DNA of 12,825 nt from Verrucomicrobia bacterium UBA2970 (GTDB taxonomy: Bacteria; Verrucomicrobiota; Verrucomicrobiia; Limisphaerales; AAA164-E04), in NCBI GenBank assembly GCA_002348345.1, contig DEAY01000202.1, positions 1 to 12,825 on the forward strand. The letters run 5' to 3'. Of the stretch, positions 1 through 8,253 are shown piece by piece (the first letter of the stretch is position 1; the number at the start of each line of letters is the position of its first letter). Position numbers and translations under genes: made by a program. Under the pieces are notes generated by a model. The model did no database searches. It saw only the letters and a list, made by a program, of their open reading frames with translations, and was not told the DNA's origin.

Positions 1-624
1 CGAGAGAGACACCCTTGGAAGCACGTCACCGACTTTCTTAATCGCACCAGAACCCCAAGAGATGAACGTCGAATTCTCGCCGAAATAGGCGCGTTGAGAA
101 CGCTCACCGACCATCGTCGGGATGCCCTCTGGCAGGTCGAGAACCCAATTTCAGCCGAGGACCTCTTCGCCGAAGGAAAGGGTGACGCCCCCCAAACCCT
201 CCTCCCTGCCATGGAGCCTCGAGAGAGAATGGAAGCCGACTATCGGAACCTTCATCTATCCACCGGCCCTCATCCGATGGCCTTCCTCCGATCCCAAATC
301 CCCCATGCATGGACGGCGATTCATCTTCCCGAGGCGCCTACGGGCAGCCTCATCACCATTGCCGGACTGGTCATCTGTCGGCAACGTCCTGGGACCGCCA
401 AAGGTCATCTCTTTGTCAGCTTGGAAGATGAAACCGGAATCGCCAACGCCTTTGTCCCAGCCAAGGCGTTCGAGGCGAACCGACTTCAAATCACCCAAGA
501 AAACTTTCTCCAAATTACGGGTATCGTCCAAAAAAGTCGCGGGATCATTTCAATCCTGGCCAAGCGGTTCGCTGCCCTTCCCCAGGCTAAGCTTGAGGGA
601 AATCTCTCCCACGATTTTCACTGA
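1..624 (+). CDS. dnaE2: Error-prone DNA polymerase DnaE2, C-terminal part (5' end outside window)
   Basis: The reading frame is open from base 1 to a TGA at 622-624, giving 207 residues of a protein that normally exceeds 1000. The segment LAEIGALRTL..HRRDALWQVE (about residues 26-46) and HPMAFLR (91-97) match the region before the C-terminal OB fold of DnaE2. The OB fold covers about 117-193 and carries the hallmark AGLVICRQRPGTAKG (121-135) followed by LEDETG (141-146). The protein ends in SHDFH, the usual DnaE2 terminus. DnaE2 is an alpha-subunit-like polymerase that acts with ImuA/ImuB in SOS-induced translesion synthesis and mutagenesis. The polymerase active site, any LexA operator and any imuA/imuB neighbours would lie to the left and cannot be seen. 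A TTG at 94 is only an internal codon. Replicative DnaE is the alternative but lacks this OB-fold wording. Confidence 0.93.
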   Translation, partial: RERHPWKHVTDFLNRTRTPRDERRILAEIGALRTLTDHRRDALWQVENPISAEDLFAEGKGDAPQTLLPAMEPRERMEADYRNLHLSTGPHPMAFLRSQIPHAWTAIHLPEAPTGSLITIAGLVICRQRPGTAKGHLFVSLEDETGIANAFVPAKAFEANRLQITQENFLQITGIVQKSRGIISILAKRFAALPQAKLEGNLSHDFH

Positions 625-850
625 ATGAATGCCGCTCCCATTGCCCTCACTCAACCCATCCCATACCGGAAGCACCTCCTAGCCTTGCCTGACTCAATAG
701 GGAAACAACGCCCTCGCTCGTCCCGGGTAGAGAAACGAAAAGAAGCCAGGTCACTCTTGCACGGTCCCCTCTCGACTCGATCCCACACATCGTTACATTG
801 AATTAATTTGATTTTCCGATTGAAACCCGATTTCAAGCTCGGCACGCTCC
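625..850. other. Intergenic region between dnaE2 and the hybrid kinase gene
   Basis: This stretch of 226 bases has no convincing gene. An AT-richer patch at about 790-828 stands out from its GC-rich surroundings and is the best place for a kinase promoter. TCGACT (772-777) and TACATT (794-799), separated by 16 bases, each match four of six positions of a sigma70-type -35 and -10, which is weak. No T-tailed hairpin that would end dnaE2 transcription was found. A 73-codon reverse frame at 651-872 runs into the kinase start and has no recognisable content. Confidence 0.4.
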
Positions 851-2767
851 ATGCCCCGAACCAGCTGGACAAGAATGGTGACAGATAATCGATTTAGACT
901 CCTGCTGATCGACGCCAGCGACGGGGAAGCCCAGGCCTTCGAAGAAGCCCTCCCCACTCTTTCGATCCCCCCTTACGAATTCACTCGAAAGCCGACCTAT
1001 CGAACCGCTCAGGCGGCCCTGGAGGAGCAAGAATGGGACGTGATTGTCATTGACCCCAAACTCCCTGACGGGCCTCCCCCGGTTGAACTGTTGGGTGTGA
1101 TTCAGCGAACCGCTCCCGAGGTGCCGATTATTGTCTTCAACGGTCTGGAAGATGAGCCTCTCGCCAATTGCCTCATCAACCAAGGAGCGCACGCCTCCCT
1201 GACCAAAGGCCTCCTCGACCAGGATGCGCTGCACCCAGTCATCCAAAGCGCGCTCAAGACCAAGCATCTGCAAGCGCAACTTCTCCAACGCTCATCCGAT
1301 CTTCGCCAGTTGGTGCAAACGATCGAGGAAGGGATTGTCGTCACGGGACCCGACGCGCGAATTCGATATACCAACGCCGCCGCCGCACGCCTCCTTGGCG
1401 CCGCTACCGAAGCCCTGCTCGGCACCCGAATCCCGCTCCGGGCACCGCTGACGAGGGGCCGCTACAGCGACATCGACCTCGCGCAGGGCAATGGCACGAA
1501 AACGCTCGTTGACGTCAAGGTGACCCCCATCCAGTGGCAAGGCGACTCGTGTTTCCTGATCAGCCTTCATGATATTTCCGACCGGACGAAGCGCGAGGCC
1601 GAACGGATAAGTTCGGAGCGGACCTCGCTTCACCAAGAAAAGATCGAAAGCCTAGGTCACTTTGCCGACAAGATCACCCATGATTTCAACAACTTCCTCG
1701 CCGGGATCATGGGACACTCTGAAGTCCTCGGCCTCGAGCTTCCGGAGACCGCTACAGCGGCCAGATCTCTCGAACTCATCAAACAATCCTCACGCAACGC
1801 GGCGAGCCTTTGCGAGCAATTGCAAGCCTGCGCCGGGAAAGGCGCCTTCACTCCCTCGCCCCATGAATTAAACCAACTGATCCGAGACCACACCTCGTCG
1901 ATTCAATCCTCCGCCACTGGAAACATTCGTCTGGTCTTTGAGCTTGATGATTCCATTCCCACGGTGATGGCCGACGCCGATCAACTGGCCGAGATCATGA
2001 TGAACCTGGTCATCAACGCGGAGGAGGCAATCGAGGCACAGCAAGGAACGATCACCATCCGAACCTGTCGCATCCCCTCGAGTCAAATCGAGCTCCGTTA
2101 CGCCATCACGGCACCGAAATCGCCGAAAGACAGCTACGCCTGCCTCCAGGTCCAAGATACCGGTTGCGGCATGACACCGGAGATCTTGAACCGGATCTTC
2201 GAGCCTTTTTATTCCACCAAAGAGGGCTCTCAAGGCCTGGGCCTATCAAAGGTCCATGGAGTCGTTCAGGGTCACCGCGGCATTCTCACCGTCGATTCCA
2301 TTCCAGAGCAGGGGACGACCGTTTCCATCTATCTTGAGGAAACCTCCGCTCCCCCGACGAAAACCGAGGGGCCCCTTGATTCGAGCGACCAATTGCCACA
2401 GCACGTCTTGGTTGTCGACGATCAGCGTCATGTCAGGGAAGTCGCGACCCGGATGCTGGAACACCTCGGATGCCGCGTCAGCATCGCCCGATCAGGTTCC
2501 GAGGCCCTGACCATGATCAACGACTCCCCCGATTCCTATCGAATAGTGCTTCTCGATTTGTCGATGCCGATTCAATCCGGCCCATCCACTCTCCGAAAAA
2601 TTCGCGACCTCGATCCCAACATCAAAGTCATCATGATGAGCGGCTTTGAAGTCAGTTATACCTCCGAGCTTCTCGGCGAGCTCAAACCGGATGGATATCT
2701 GAGAAAGCCTTTTGAGATGGAGACCCTCAGCAACCAGCTTCGTTCCCTGGCGAGCAACCGCCGTTGA
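851..2767 (+). CDS. Soluble hybrid sensor histidine kinase/response regulator (REC-PAS-HisKA-HATPase-REC)
   Basis: This 638-residue protein has no membrane segment or signal peptide, so it should sense a cytoplasmic input. Domains in order: a receiver-like domain at about 15-135; a PAS-like domain at about 150-245; HisKA with the H-box ITHDFNN (phospho-accepting His277); HATPase_c with N-box residues N385 and N389, G1 motif DTGCG (436-440), the F-box FEPFYSTKEG (450-459) and G2 GLGLS (462-466); and a C-terminal receiver at about 518-633. The last receiver is complete, with acidic pair D523/D524, phospho-acceptor D569, S597 and K619. The N-terminal receiver keeps D68 and K119, but its acidic pair is altered (IDASD, 20-24) and N97 replaces the usual Thr/Ser, so its phosphorylation is uncertain. 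The HDFNN form is typical of NtrB-like HisKA kinases. There is no DNA-binding output, so signal probably passes to a separate phosphotransfer or regulator protein. An ATG at 875 (codon 9), with GGA at 867-869, is a good alternative start just before the first domain. Confidence 0.9.
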   Translation: MPRTSWTRMVTDNRFRLLLIDASDGEAQAFEEALPTLSIPPYEFTRKPTYRTAQAALEEQEWDVIVIDPKLPDGPPPVELLGVIQRTAPEVPIIVFNGLEDEPLANCLINQGAHASLTKGLLDQDALHPVIQSALKTKHLQAQLLQRSSDLRQLVQTIEEGIVVTGPDARIRYTNAAAARLLGAATEALLGTRIPLRAPLTRGRYSDIDLAQGNGTKTLVDVKVTPIQWQGDSCFLISLHDISDRTKREAERISSERTSLHQEKIESLGHFADKITHDFNNFLAGIMGHSEVLGLELPETATAARSLELIKQSSRNAASLCEQLQACAGKGAFTPSPHELNQLIRDHTSSIQSSATGNIRLVFELDDSIPTVMADADQLAEIMMNLVINAEEAIEAQQGTITIRTCRIPSSQIELRYAITAPKSPKDSYACLQVQDTGCGMTPEILNRIFEPFYSTKEGSQGLGLSKVHGVVQGHRGILTVDSIPEQGTTVSIYLEETSAPPTKTEGPLDSSDQLPQHVLVVDDQRHVREVATRMLEHLGCRVSIARSGSEALTMINDSPDSYRIVLLDLSMPIQSGPSTLRKIRDLDPNIKVIMMSGFEVSYTSELLGELKPDGYLRKPFEMETLSNQLRSLASNRR

Positions 2768-2784
2768 TGGCTGGGCCTAGCCAT
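2767..2784 (+). other. Short inverted repeat overlapping the kinase stop codon
   Basis: ATGGCT and AGCCAT form six-base arms around a GGGCCT loop and begin on the last base of the TGA stop. No T-run follows, so it is at best a weak or Rho-assisted transcription end or an mRNA 3' stabiliser. The rest of the 136-base gap before the next gene shows only TACAAT (2864-2869) as a possible -10 element, with no good -35 partner. Confidence 0.3.
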
Positions 2785-2903
2785 TATCCAGCCCCGAAAC
2801 AAGCGGCGACTGCTCCCAAACCATAGGGAAGGATCCGGACGATCTCGGCAGGGGTTCTTGCTTTACAATCGGAAGGAGCCGTTTTTAGGTCTTAGACAGA
2901 AGC

Positions 2904-5900
2904 ATGAAACTCATTCTCACCACGTTTGTTGGCCTGATCACCTATGGTCTCATGGAGGCCTCGCCCCAATCCTTGGACCACTTAGTTTTTGATCCCAAGC
3001 CCGGCACCGCTAACGGAAAACACATTGTCTTGATTTCTGGAGACGAGGAATACCGTTCCGAGGAATCATGCCCCATGCTGGCGAAAATCCTCAGTCAGCG
3101 CCACGGTTTCCGATGCACCGTTCTCTTCTCGATCGACCCCGAAACCGGCTGCATCGATCCAAACCAAATCTCAAACATCCCCCAGACGGCACAATTGGCC
3201 GACGCCGATCTGATGATCATTGGGACTCGTTGGCGCAAGCTTCCCGGCAAACAGCTTCAACCCATTCTCGACTATTTGAACGCCGCCAAGCCACTCATCG
3301 CCTTTCGCACAGCCACCCACGCCTTTAATAACAACGATCGCTATGGAGGTTACGACTGGCAGAACTTCGGCAAGAGTGTGGTCGGGGAGAACTGGCTCAG
3401 CCACCATGGTCGCCACAAGATTGAGGGAGGACGCGGGGTCATCGTGGATGAACACGCCGATCATCCCATCCTCAATGGCGTCTCCGATATCTTTACTCCA
3501 TCGGACATCTACGGCATCGAATATCTGAACCAAGCGGAGGCGGTGGTCTTGCTGCGGGGCGCCGTAACCGAGACGCTCGATCCCGCCTCCTTGCCCCTGA
3601 CCAACGAGAAGAATGACCCGATGATGCCGTTGGCCTGGCTCAAGACCTATCCCACTCCCGATGGACAGAACACTGGGCACTGCTTTGCCACCACCGCCGG
3701 GGCCGCCGTGGATCTTCGCTGGGAAGATCTCCGAAGGTTATTCGTCAATGCCTGTTATCATCTCACCGGCCAAACCGTGCCCGCGAGAGCGGACGTGACG
3801 CCGATTGATCCCTTTGAGCCCTCATTCTACGGATTCATGGAGAAGGAGTATTTCATCCGTCGGCAACTTAGGCCATCCGACTTCGCGCTCGGCTCATCGG
3901 CCAAGTCGATTCTGCCTGAAGCGGACGTCGCCGCCTTGGAGCGCCAACGAGCGGCTTCGCATCCCCCGATTCCGCCCCCCGCCAAAGCCGAACGGATTGT
4001 GCTGCTTGGAAACGGACTGGGAGAGCGCATGATCCACTACGGCTTCTTGGAGACCGAGCTCCAACTCCGATTTCCCGAGCATCAACTGATCATCCGCAAC
4101 CTTTGCCGCCCTGGCGACACCCCTGGTTTTAGACCCCATCCCTCCCGGAAATCTCAATGGGCCTTCCCCGGCGCAGAGACCTTTCGCCCCCAAAACAAAA
4201 TCCACAGCGGTGTGGGTCACTTCCCGGAGCCCGATGAATGGCTCACCCTTCTCAAGGCAGACACGCTCATCGGGTTTTTTGGGTTCAACGAATCCTTTGA
4301 CGGACCCGAAGGGATCGAATCCTTCAAAGGGGAATTAAGCGCCTTTGTCGAGCACACCCAAAAACAGACCTACAACGGTCAATCGGCACCCAAATTGATC
4401 TTGGTCTCACCCATCGCCTTTCAAGATTTGAGCGCCCAATCCGATCTCCCTGACGGCGTCAAAGAAAATGCCAATCTGGCACTCTATTCCGGCGTGATTC
4501 AGGAAGTCGCCAGCAAGCACGGCGTCCCCTTCATCGATCTCTTCGCCGCCACCACAAGCTGGTTCGCATCAGACCAAAAACAATGGACCGTCAATGGAGC
4601 CCATCTGACCGAGGCCGGCTATCGCAGGCTCGCCCCAGAATTAGTGAATGCGATCTATGGCGTGATAAATCCAGGACCCACCCCCCACCGCGCGGCTGTC
4701 CGCAGGGCGGTCAACGAGAAGAACTGGATCTGGTTCAACGACTATCAAATGTTGAACGGCGTCCACTCATACGGTCGACGATGGAAACCCTTCGGCAACG
4801 TCAATTATCCTGAGGAAATCGAGAAACTTCGAGAGATGACAACGCTGAGGGATGAAGCCATTTGGGCCGCCATTGACGGAAAGCACTATGACCTGACGGC
4901 CGCCGATTTGACGACCCGCAAACTATCGAAAGTGGAAACCAACGCTGAAGAACGTCGGCAAAACTATTACCAATATGGCGAGGACGCCCTTGCGGCAATC
5001 ACGGTTGCAGACGGTTACCACATCGAATTGTTTGCATCGGAGAGAGAATTCCCGGATCTTGCCAATCCCTGCCAGCTCTCGTTTGACAATCAAGGACGGC
5101 TCTGGGTCTCCACCATGCCCAGTTACCCCCATTTCCGTCCCGGAGACCCTCGACCCAACGACAAACTCCTCATCCTCGAGGATACCAACAACGATGGAAA
5201 GGCTGACCGATCCACCGTCTTTGCCGACCACCTCCATGTTCCCGTGGGATTCGAGTTTGCCCCTGAAGGCGTCTACGTCTCCCAATCGCCCAACTTGATT
5301 CTCCTCCGCGATACCGACCAAGACGGCGTTGCCGATTCCCGGGACATCATCCTCACCGGATTCGATTCCCACGACACGCACCACGCCATCAGCGCCTTCT
5401 GCGCCGATCCGTCGGGTGCATTCATGATGTGTGAAGGGGTTTTCCATCACACCAATGTCGAGACGGCCTATGGCCCGGTTCGCGGCGTGAACGGCGGTTT
5501 CTTTCGCTTCAGTCCCCAGCGCCAACAACTCGAGCGAACCGTTCAAACCAATATTCCCAATCCATGGGGCGTTGCCTTTGATCAGTGGGGTCAAGATTTT
5601 TTCCTCATCACTTCGGGAACGGACATGCACTGGATGCTCCCCGTCGAGCTCAAGGCGAAATACGGGGTCTCGACCAAAGGTACGGCAAATCTGATCGAGC
5701 GAGACCATCGTGTCCGTCCCACATCGGGGCTCGAATTCGTTTCAAGCCGCCACTTTCCAGATGACGTTCAAGACGATTTCATCCTCAACAACAGCATCGG
5801 CTTCCTCGGCGCTAAACAACATACCCTCGAGGACGAGGGAACGGGCTATGTGAGCCGGCACCGCCAGGATCTCTTCACCTCCTCCGATCCCAACTTCCGT

Positions 5901-7034
5901 CCGGTCGATCTCGAGTTCGCCCCGGATGGATCCCTTTATGTGGTGGACTGGCATAATCAACTCATCGGGCACATGCAGCATTCGGCAAGAGATCCGCTGC
6001 GGGACCACGCGCACGGCCGCATTTACCGGATCACCGTTCCGGAGCGTCCACTGGTGGAACCGGCCAAGATCGCCGGGGCATCGATCGCCACCCTTTTGGA
6101 CAATCTTCAACTCCCCGAGTATCGGACCCGTTATCGTTCGAGGCGGGAGTTGAGAGCCCATTCCGCGGATCAGGTCGTCCCTGCCGTGCGACGTTGGGTC
6201 AACCGGCTGGACCGTTCCAGTTCGGACTATGAACGCCTGCTCCTGGAAGGGCTCTGGGTCACTTGGGGAGCCAACCGCATCGATACCGACCTGTTGCGCA
6301 ATCTCCTGCAAGCCAAGTCCTTCAAGGTTCGAGCCGCAGCCGTCCGGGTCTTGCGCTACAATCTTGCCCATTTCAGTGATCATCTCGGGCTCCTCAAAAC
6401 CGCAGCGCAAGATCCGGAGGGACGCGTCCGCCTCGAGGCCCTCATCGCAGCCTCCTGGGTCGATCATCACGATTCCCTTGGGATCGTCGATCTCGTCGGG
6501 TCGCAACCGATCGATCAATGGACGAAAAACGCCTTTGAGACGATTAAATCCAACCTGACCGGAACGGAACCTGAACTCGAGGTCAGCGCCAACCCCATTC
6601 CCTCCCATCTCCCCCCAAATGCAAGAGGACTCTTTCGCTTGGGGGCTGAAATCTATCAACGCGACGGCCATTGCGTCACCTGCCATCAAGCCAATGGTCA
6701 AGGTCTCCCCGCCGCAGGCTTTCCTCCCCTCGACGGAACTCGTTGGGTCAATGGAGATCAGGAGCGATTGATCAAACTGACCCTCAATGGCCTTCACGGC
6801 CCGATTGAAGTAAAGGGCAAACAATACCCTGGCTTTGTTCCGATGACGCAATTCCGGGGACTTCTCAACGACGAGGAGCTGGCAGCCGTTCTCACCTACG
6901 TCCGGAATGCCTTCGGCAATCAGTCTTCGGCGATTACGGCCCCTCAAGTCAAATCCGTTCGGGACGCGACAGCTGGGAAAGCTGGGTTCTGGTCTCCCGC
7001 CGAGCTCGATAGATTGCATCCGGAGGCCGAATAG
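2904..7034 (+). CDS. PVC-type heme-binding CxxCH protein: ThuA-like, SGNH-like, dehydrogenase-type propeller, HEAT-like and cytochrome c domains
   Basis: The protein has 1376 residues. Residues 1-20 look like a Sec signal peptide (Lys at position 2, hydrophobic core, possible cut near 19), which supports the ATG at 2904, although no Shine-Dalgarno is close. Residues about 38-293 resemble ThuA-like trehalose-utilisation domains (class I glutamine amidotransferase fold). Residues about 363-587 resemble an SGNH hydrolase, but block I reads GNG (369-371) without the nucleophilic Ser, and the last block reads NGAH (564-567), keeping His567 but not the Asp. Block III is GFNE (460-463). Residues about 700-1045 form the PVC 'membrane-bound dehydrogenase' beta-propeller with two acidic DxDxDG-type loops near 760-768 and 803-811. 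A HEAT-like helical stretch covers about 1055-1210. A mono-heme class I cytochrome c follows, with CVTCH at 1257-1261 and likely axial Met1314. The architecture suggests a periplasmic oxidoreductase acting on carbohydrate-type substrates and passing electrons to the heme; the substrate is unknown. It converges on a glycosyltransferase gene with a 44-base gap. Confidence 0.9.
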   Translation: MKLILTTFVGLITYGLMEASPQSLDHLVFDPKPGTANGKHIVLISGDEEYRSEESCPMLAKILSQRHGFRCTVLFSIDPETGCIDPNQISNIPQTAQLADADLMIIGTRWRKLPGKQLQPILDYLNAAKPLIAFRTATHAFNNNDRYGGYDWQNFGKSVVGENWLSHHGRHKIEGGRGVIVDEHADHPILNGVSDIFTPSDIYGIEYLNQAEAVVLLRGAVTETLDPASLPLTNEKNDPMMPLAWLKTYPTPDGQNTGHCFATTAGAAVDLRWEDLRRLFVNACYHLTGQTVPARADVTPIDPFEPSFYGFMEKEYFIRRQLRPSDFALGSSAKSILPEADVAALERQRAASHPPIPPPAKAERIVLLGNGLGERMIHYGFLETELQLRFPEHQLIIRNLCRPGDTPGFRPHPSRKSQWAFPGAETFRPQNKIHSGVGHFPEPDEWLTLLKADTLIGFFGFNESFDGPEGIESFKGELSAFVEHTQKQTYNGQSAPKLILVSPIAFQDLSAQSDLPDGVKENANLALYSGVIQEVASKHGVPFIDLFAATTSWFASDQKQWTVNGAHLTEAGYRRLAPELVNAIYGVINPGPTPHRAAVRRAVNEKNWIWFNDYQMLNGVHSYGRRWKPFGNVNYPEEIEKLREMTTLRDEAIWAAIDGKHYDLTAADLTTRKLSKVETNAEERRQNYYQYGEDALAAITVADGYHIELFASEREFPDLANPCQLSFDNQGRLWVSTMPSYPHFRPGDPRPNDKLLILEDTNNDGKADRSTVFADHLHVPVGFEFAPEGVYVSQSPNLILLRDTDQDGVADSRDIILTGFDSHDTHHAISAFCADPSGAFMMCEGVFHHTNVETAYGPVRGVNGGFFRFSPQRQQLERTVQTNIPNPWGVAFDQWGQDFFLITSGTDMHWMLPVELKAKYGVSTKGTANLIERDHRVRPTSGLEFVSSRHFPDDVQDDFILNNSIGFLGAKQHTLEDEGTGYVSRHRQDLFTSSDPNFRPVDLEFAPDGSLYVVDWHNQLIGHMQHSARDPLRDHAHGRIYRITVPERPLVEPAKIAGASIATLLDNLQLPEYRTRYRSRRELRAHSADQVVPAVRRWVNRLDRSSSDYERLLLEGLWVTWGANRIDTDLLRNLLQAKSFKVRAAAVRVLRYNLAHFSDHLGLLKTAAQDPEGRVRLEALIAASWVDHHDSLGIVDLVGSQPIDQWTKNAFETIKSNLTGTEPELEVSANPIPSHLPPNARGLFRLGAEIYQRDGHCVTCHQANGQGLPAAGFPPLDGTRWVNGDQERLIKLTLNGLHGPIEVKGKQYPGFVPMTQFRGLLNDEELAAVLTYVRNAFGNQSSAITAPQVKSVRDATAGKAGFWSPAELDRLHPEAE

Positions 7035-7078
7035 GAAATAGGACTCTCTGGCCTGAACCTTGTGAGATCAACCTGACC

Positions 7079-8239
7079 TTACCCAGCTGAGAGTTGCTGA
7101 TAAACCGCGAGGGTCCGGCGGGCGTTGGTCTGCCAACTCTGTTCCCTCCGGTATCGTTCGAAATCGAACTCACCAGATCGTGAAAGGGTCGAGGACAACT
7201 TCCTCAACTCGCTTGCGATGGCCTCGGCCGTATCACCGGCACAGACCCGGCCAATCCGATACTCCTCGACCGTCTCGGCCAGGGTGGGTGCAGGCGTCAC
7301 GAGAACGGGCAGGTCGAAGTGGGCCGCGACGTTGAGCACGCCACTCTGTGAGGTAAAGTCAGACCGATAGGTTAAGCAGCCAAAATCGGCAAGCTGGTAT
7401 AAGTCGCCGACCTCGTTTTCGTCGATGAAGCGGTTGACGATGAGCACATCCTGAGTCAATTGGAGGGATTCGATCAAACTTCGAAAGACCGATTCCGACT
7501 CTTGGCCACGTTCAGCCATTCGCCCCGCGATCACGAGAAAGGGACGGTTCACCCGCAGCATTGAAAGCGCCTCCAACAATGCCGGCAAATTCTTATCGGC
7601 CCGAATCATACCGAAATGGAGACCAACCGTTCGGTCTGGCGCAATTCCCCATTTCGCTCTCATCGCATGACGATCACTGTTTGAAGGTGGGTAAGCATAG
7701 ACACCATGAGGCACCTTGTGGATGCGACCTGATGCACCAGGGGCATACTCAAGGAGATCAGAAAGCTGCTTTTCGCTATGAACAAACAGCGCGTCCGCAT
7801 CCTCGTAGAAACAGCGGAGCCACCGGCTCTCCCATCGACGGTTCAAAATCTTTCCCGCTCGACGAACATCGTGAACGGTCGCGACCACCTTATGGGATGG
7901 ACGATGAATCTGATTCCGCCAAAAGCGATAGGTGAGATGATTGATATTCGAAAAATGGACCACATCACACTCCTGATCGCGGAGATACCCCACGAAGCGC
8001 CGCGGATTCCTCCACTGCCCCATGAGAAACTTCGCCTTCCTCACGAGAGGGTTCTTCGCTCCGATCGGGGCAAGGCCCGGCCACACCCGATAATCGGCCT
8101 CGGCTAAGTGGTGGTATTCCGGCGAACAGACCAGCTCGACATCAACCTCGGAATGCCGGTTCAGCTCCGAGGCCAGCAAATGAGTATACCGCCCAATCCC
8201 GCCACCGGGAAAAAACTGGTAAAATAGAACTCTAAGCAT
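7079..8239 (-). CDS. GT4-type glycosyltransferase (second gene of the pair)
   Basis: The 386-residue protein begins MLRVLFYQFFPGGGIGRY, the first Rossmann strand and glycine-rich loop of GT-B glycosyltransferases. The frame is open for 45 more codons upstream, but those overlap the preceding gene and look unlike protein, while the ATG at 8239 has AGAGGA (8253-8248) eight bases upstream. In the C-terminal domain, GLHFGMIRADKNLPALLEAL marks the donor-side Rossmann fold. Where classical GT4 enzymes have the E-x7-E motif, this one has TSQSGVLNVAA, with Asn in place of the second Glu; a related SQSGVL form occurs in a subset of the family. It likely transfers a sugar in the cytoplasm during surface polysaccharide or exopolysaccharide assembly. 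Acceptor and donor cannot be inferred. Its ribosome site overlaps the stop of the upstream gene, so translation may be coupled. Confidence 0.85.
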   Translation of the reverse strand: MLRVLFYQFFPGGGIGRYTHLLASELNRHSEVDVELVCSPEYHHLAEADYRVWPGLAPIGAKNPLVRKAKFLMGQWRNPRRFVGYLRDQECDVVHFSNINHLTYRFWRNQIHRPSHKVVATVHDVRRAGKILNRRWESRWLRCFYEDADALFVHSEKQLSDLLEYAPGASGRIHKVPHGVYAYPPSNSDRHAMRAKWGIAPDRTVGLHFGMIRADKNLPALLEALSMLRVNRPFLVIAGRMAERGQESESVFRSLIESLQLTQDVLIVNRFIDENEVGDLYQLADFGCLTYRSDFTSQSGVLNVAAHFDLPVLVTPAPTLAETVEEYRIGRVCAGDTAEAIASELRKLSSTLSRSGEFDFERYRREQSWQTNARRTLAVYQQLSAG

Positions 8240-8247
8240 TGGCTGCT

Positions 8248-8253
8248 TCCTCT
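8248..8253 (-). promoter_or_regulatory. Ribosome binding site deciding the start of the second glycosyltransferase
   Basis: On the minus strand AGAGGA lies eight bases before the ATG at 8239 and shares a base with the TGA stop (8255-8253) of the upstream gene. This fixes the start and suggests translational coupling between the two genes. Confidence 0.65.

Noticed and set aside
651..872. Reverse 73-codon frame between dnaE2 and the kinase
   Set aside because: No ribosome site, no domain, unusual composition, and it overlaps the kinase start.
5742..7019. Long reverse frame (425 codons) opposite the heme protein
   Set aside because: It lies wholly inside a gene with clear domains and a heme motif, and its translation shows no recognisable domain; it is a GC-driven shadow.
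7035..7078. Terminator between the convergent heme-protein and glycosyltransferase genes
   Set aside because: No stem of useful length or T-run was found in this 44-base gap.
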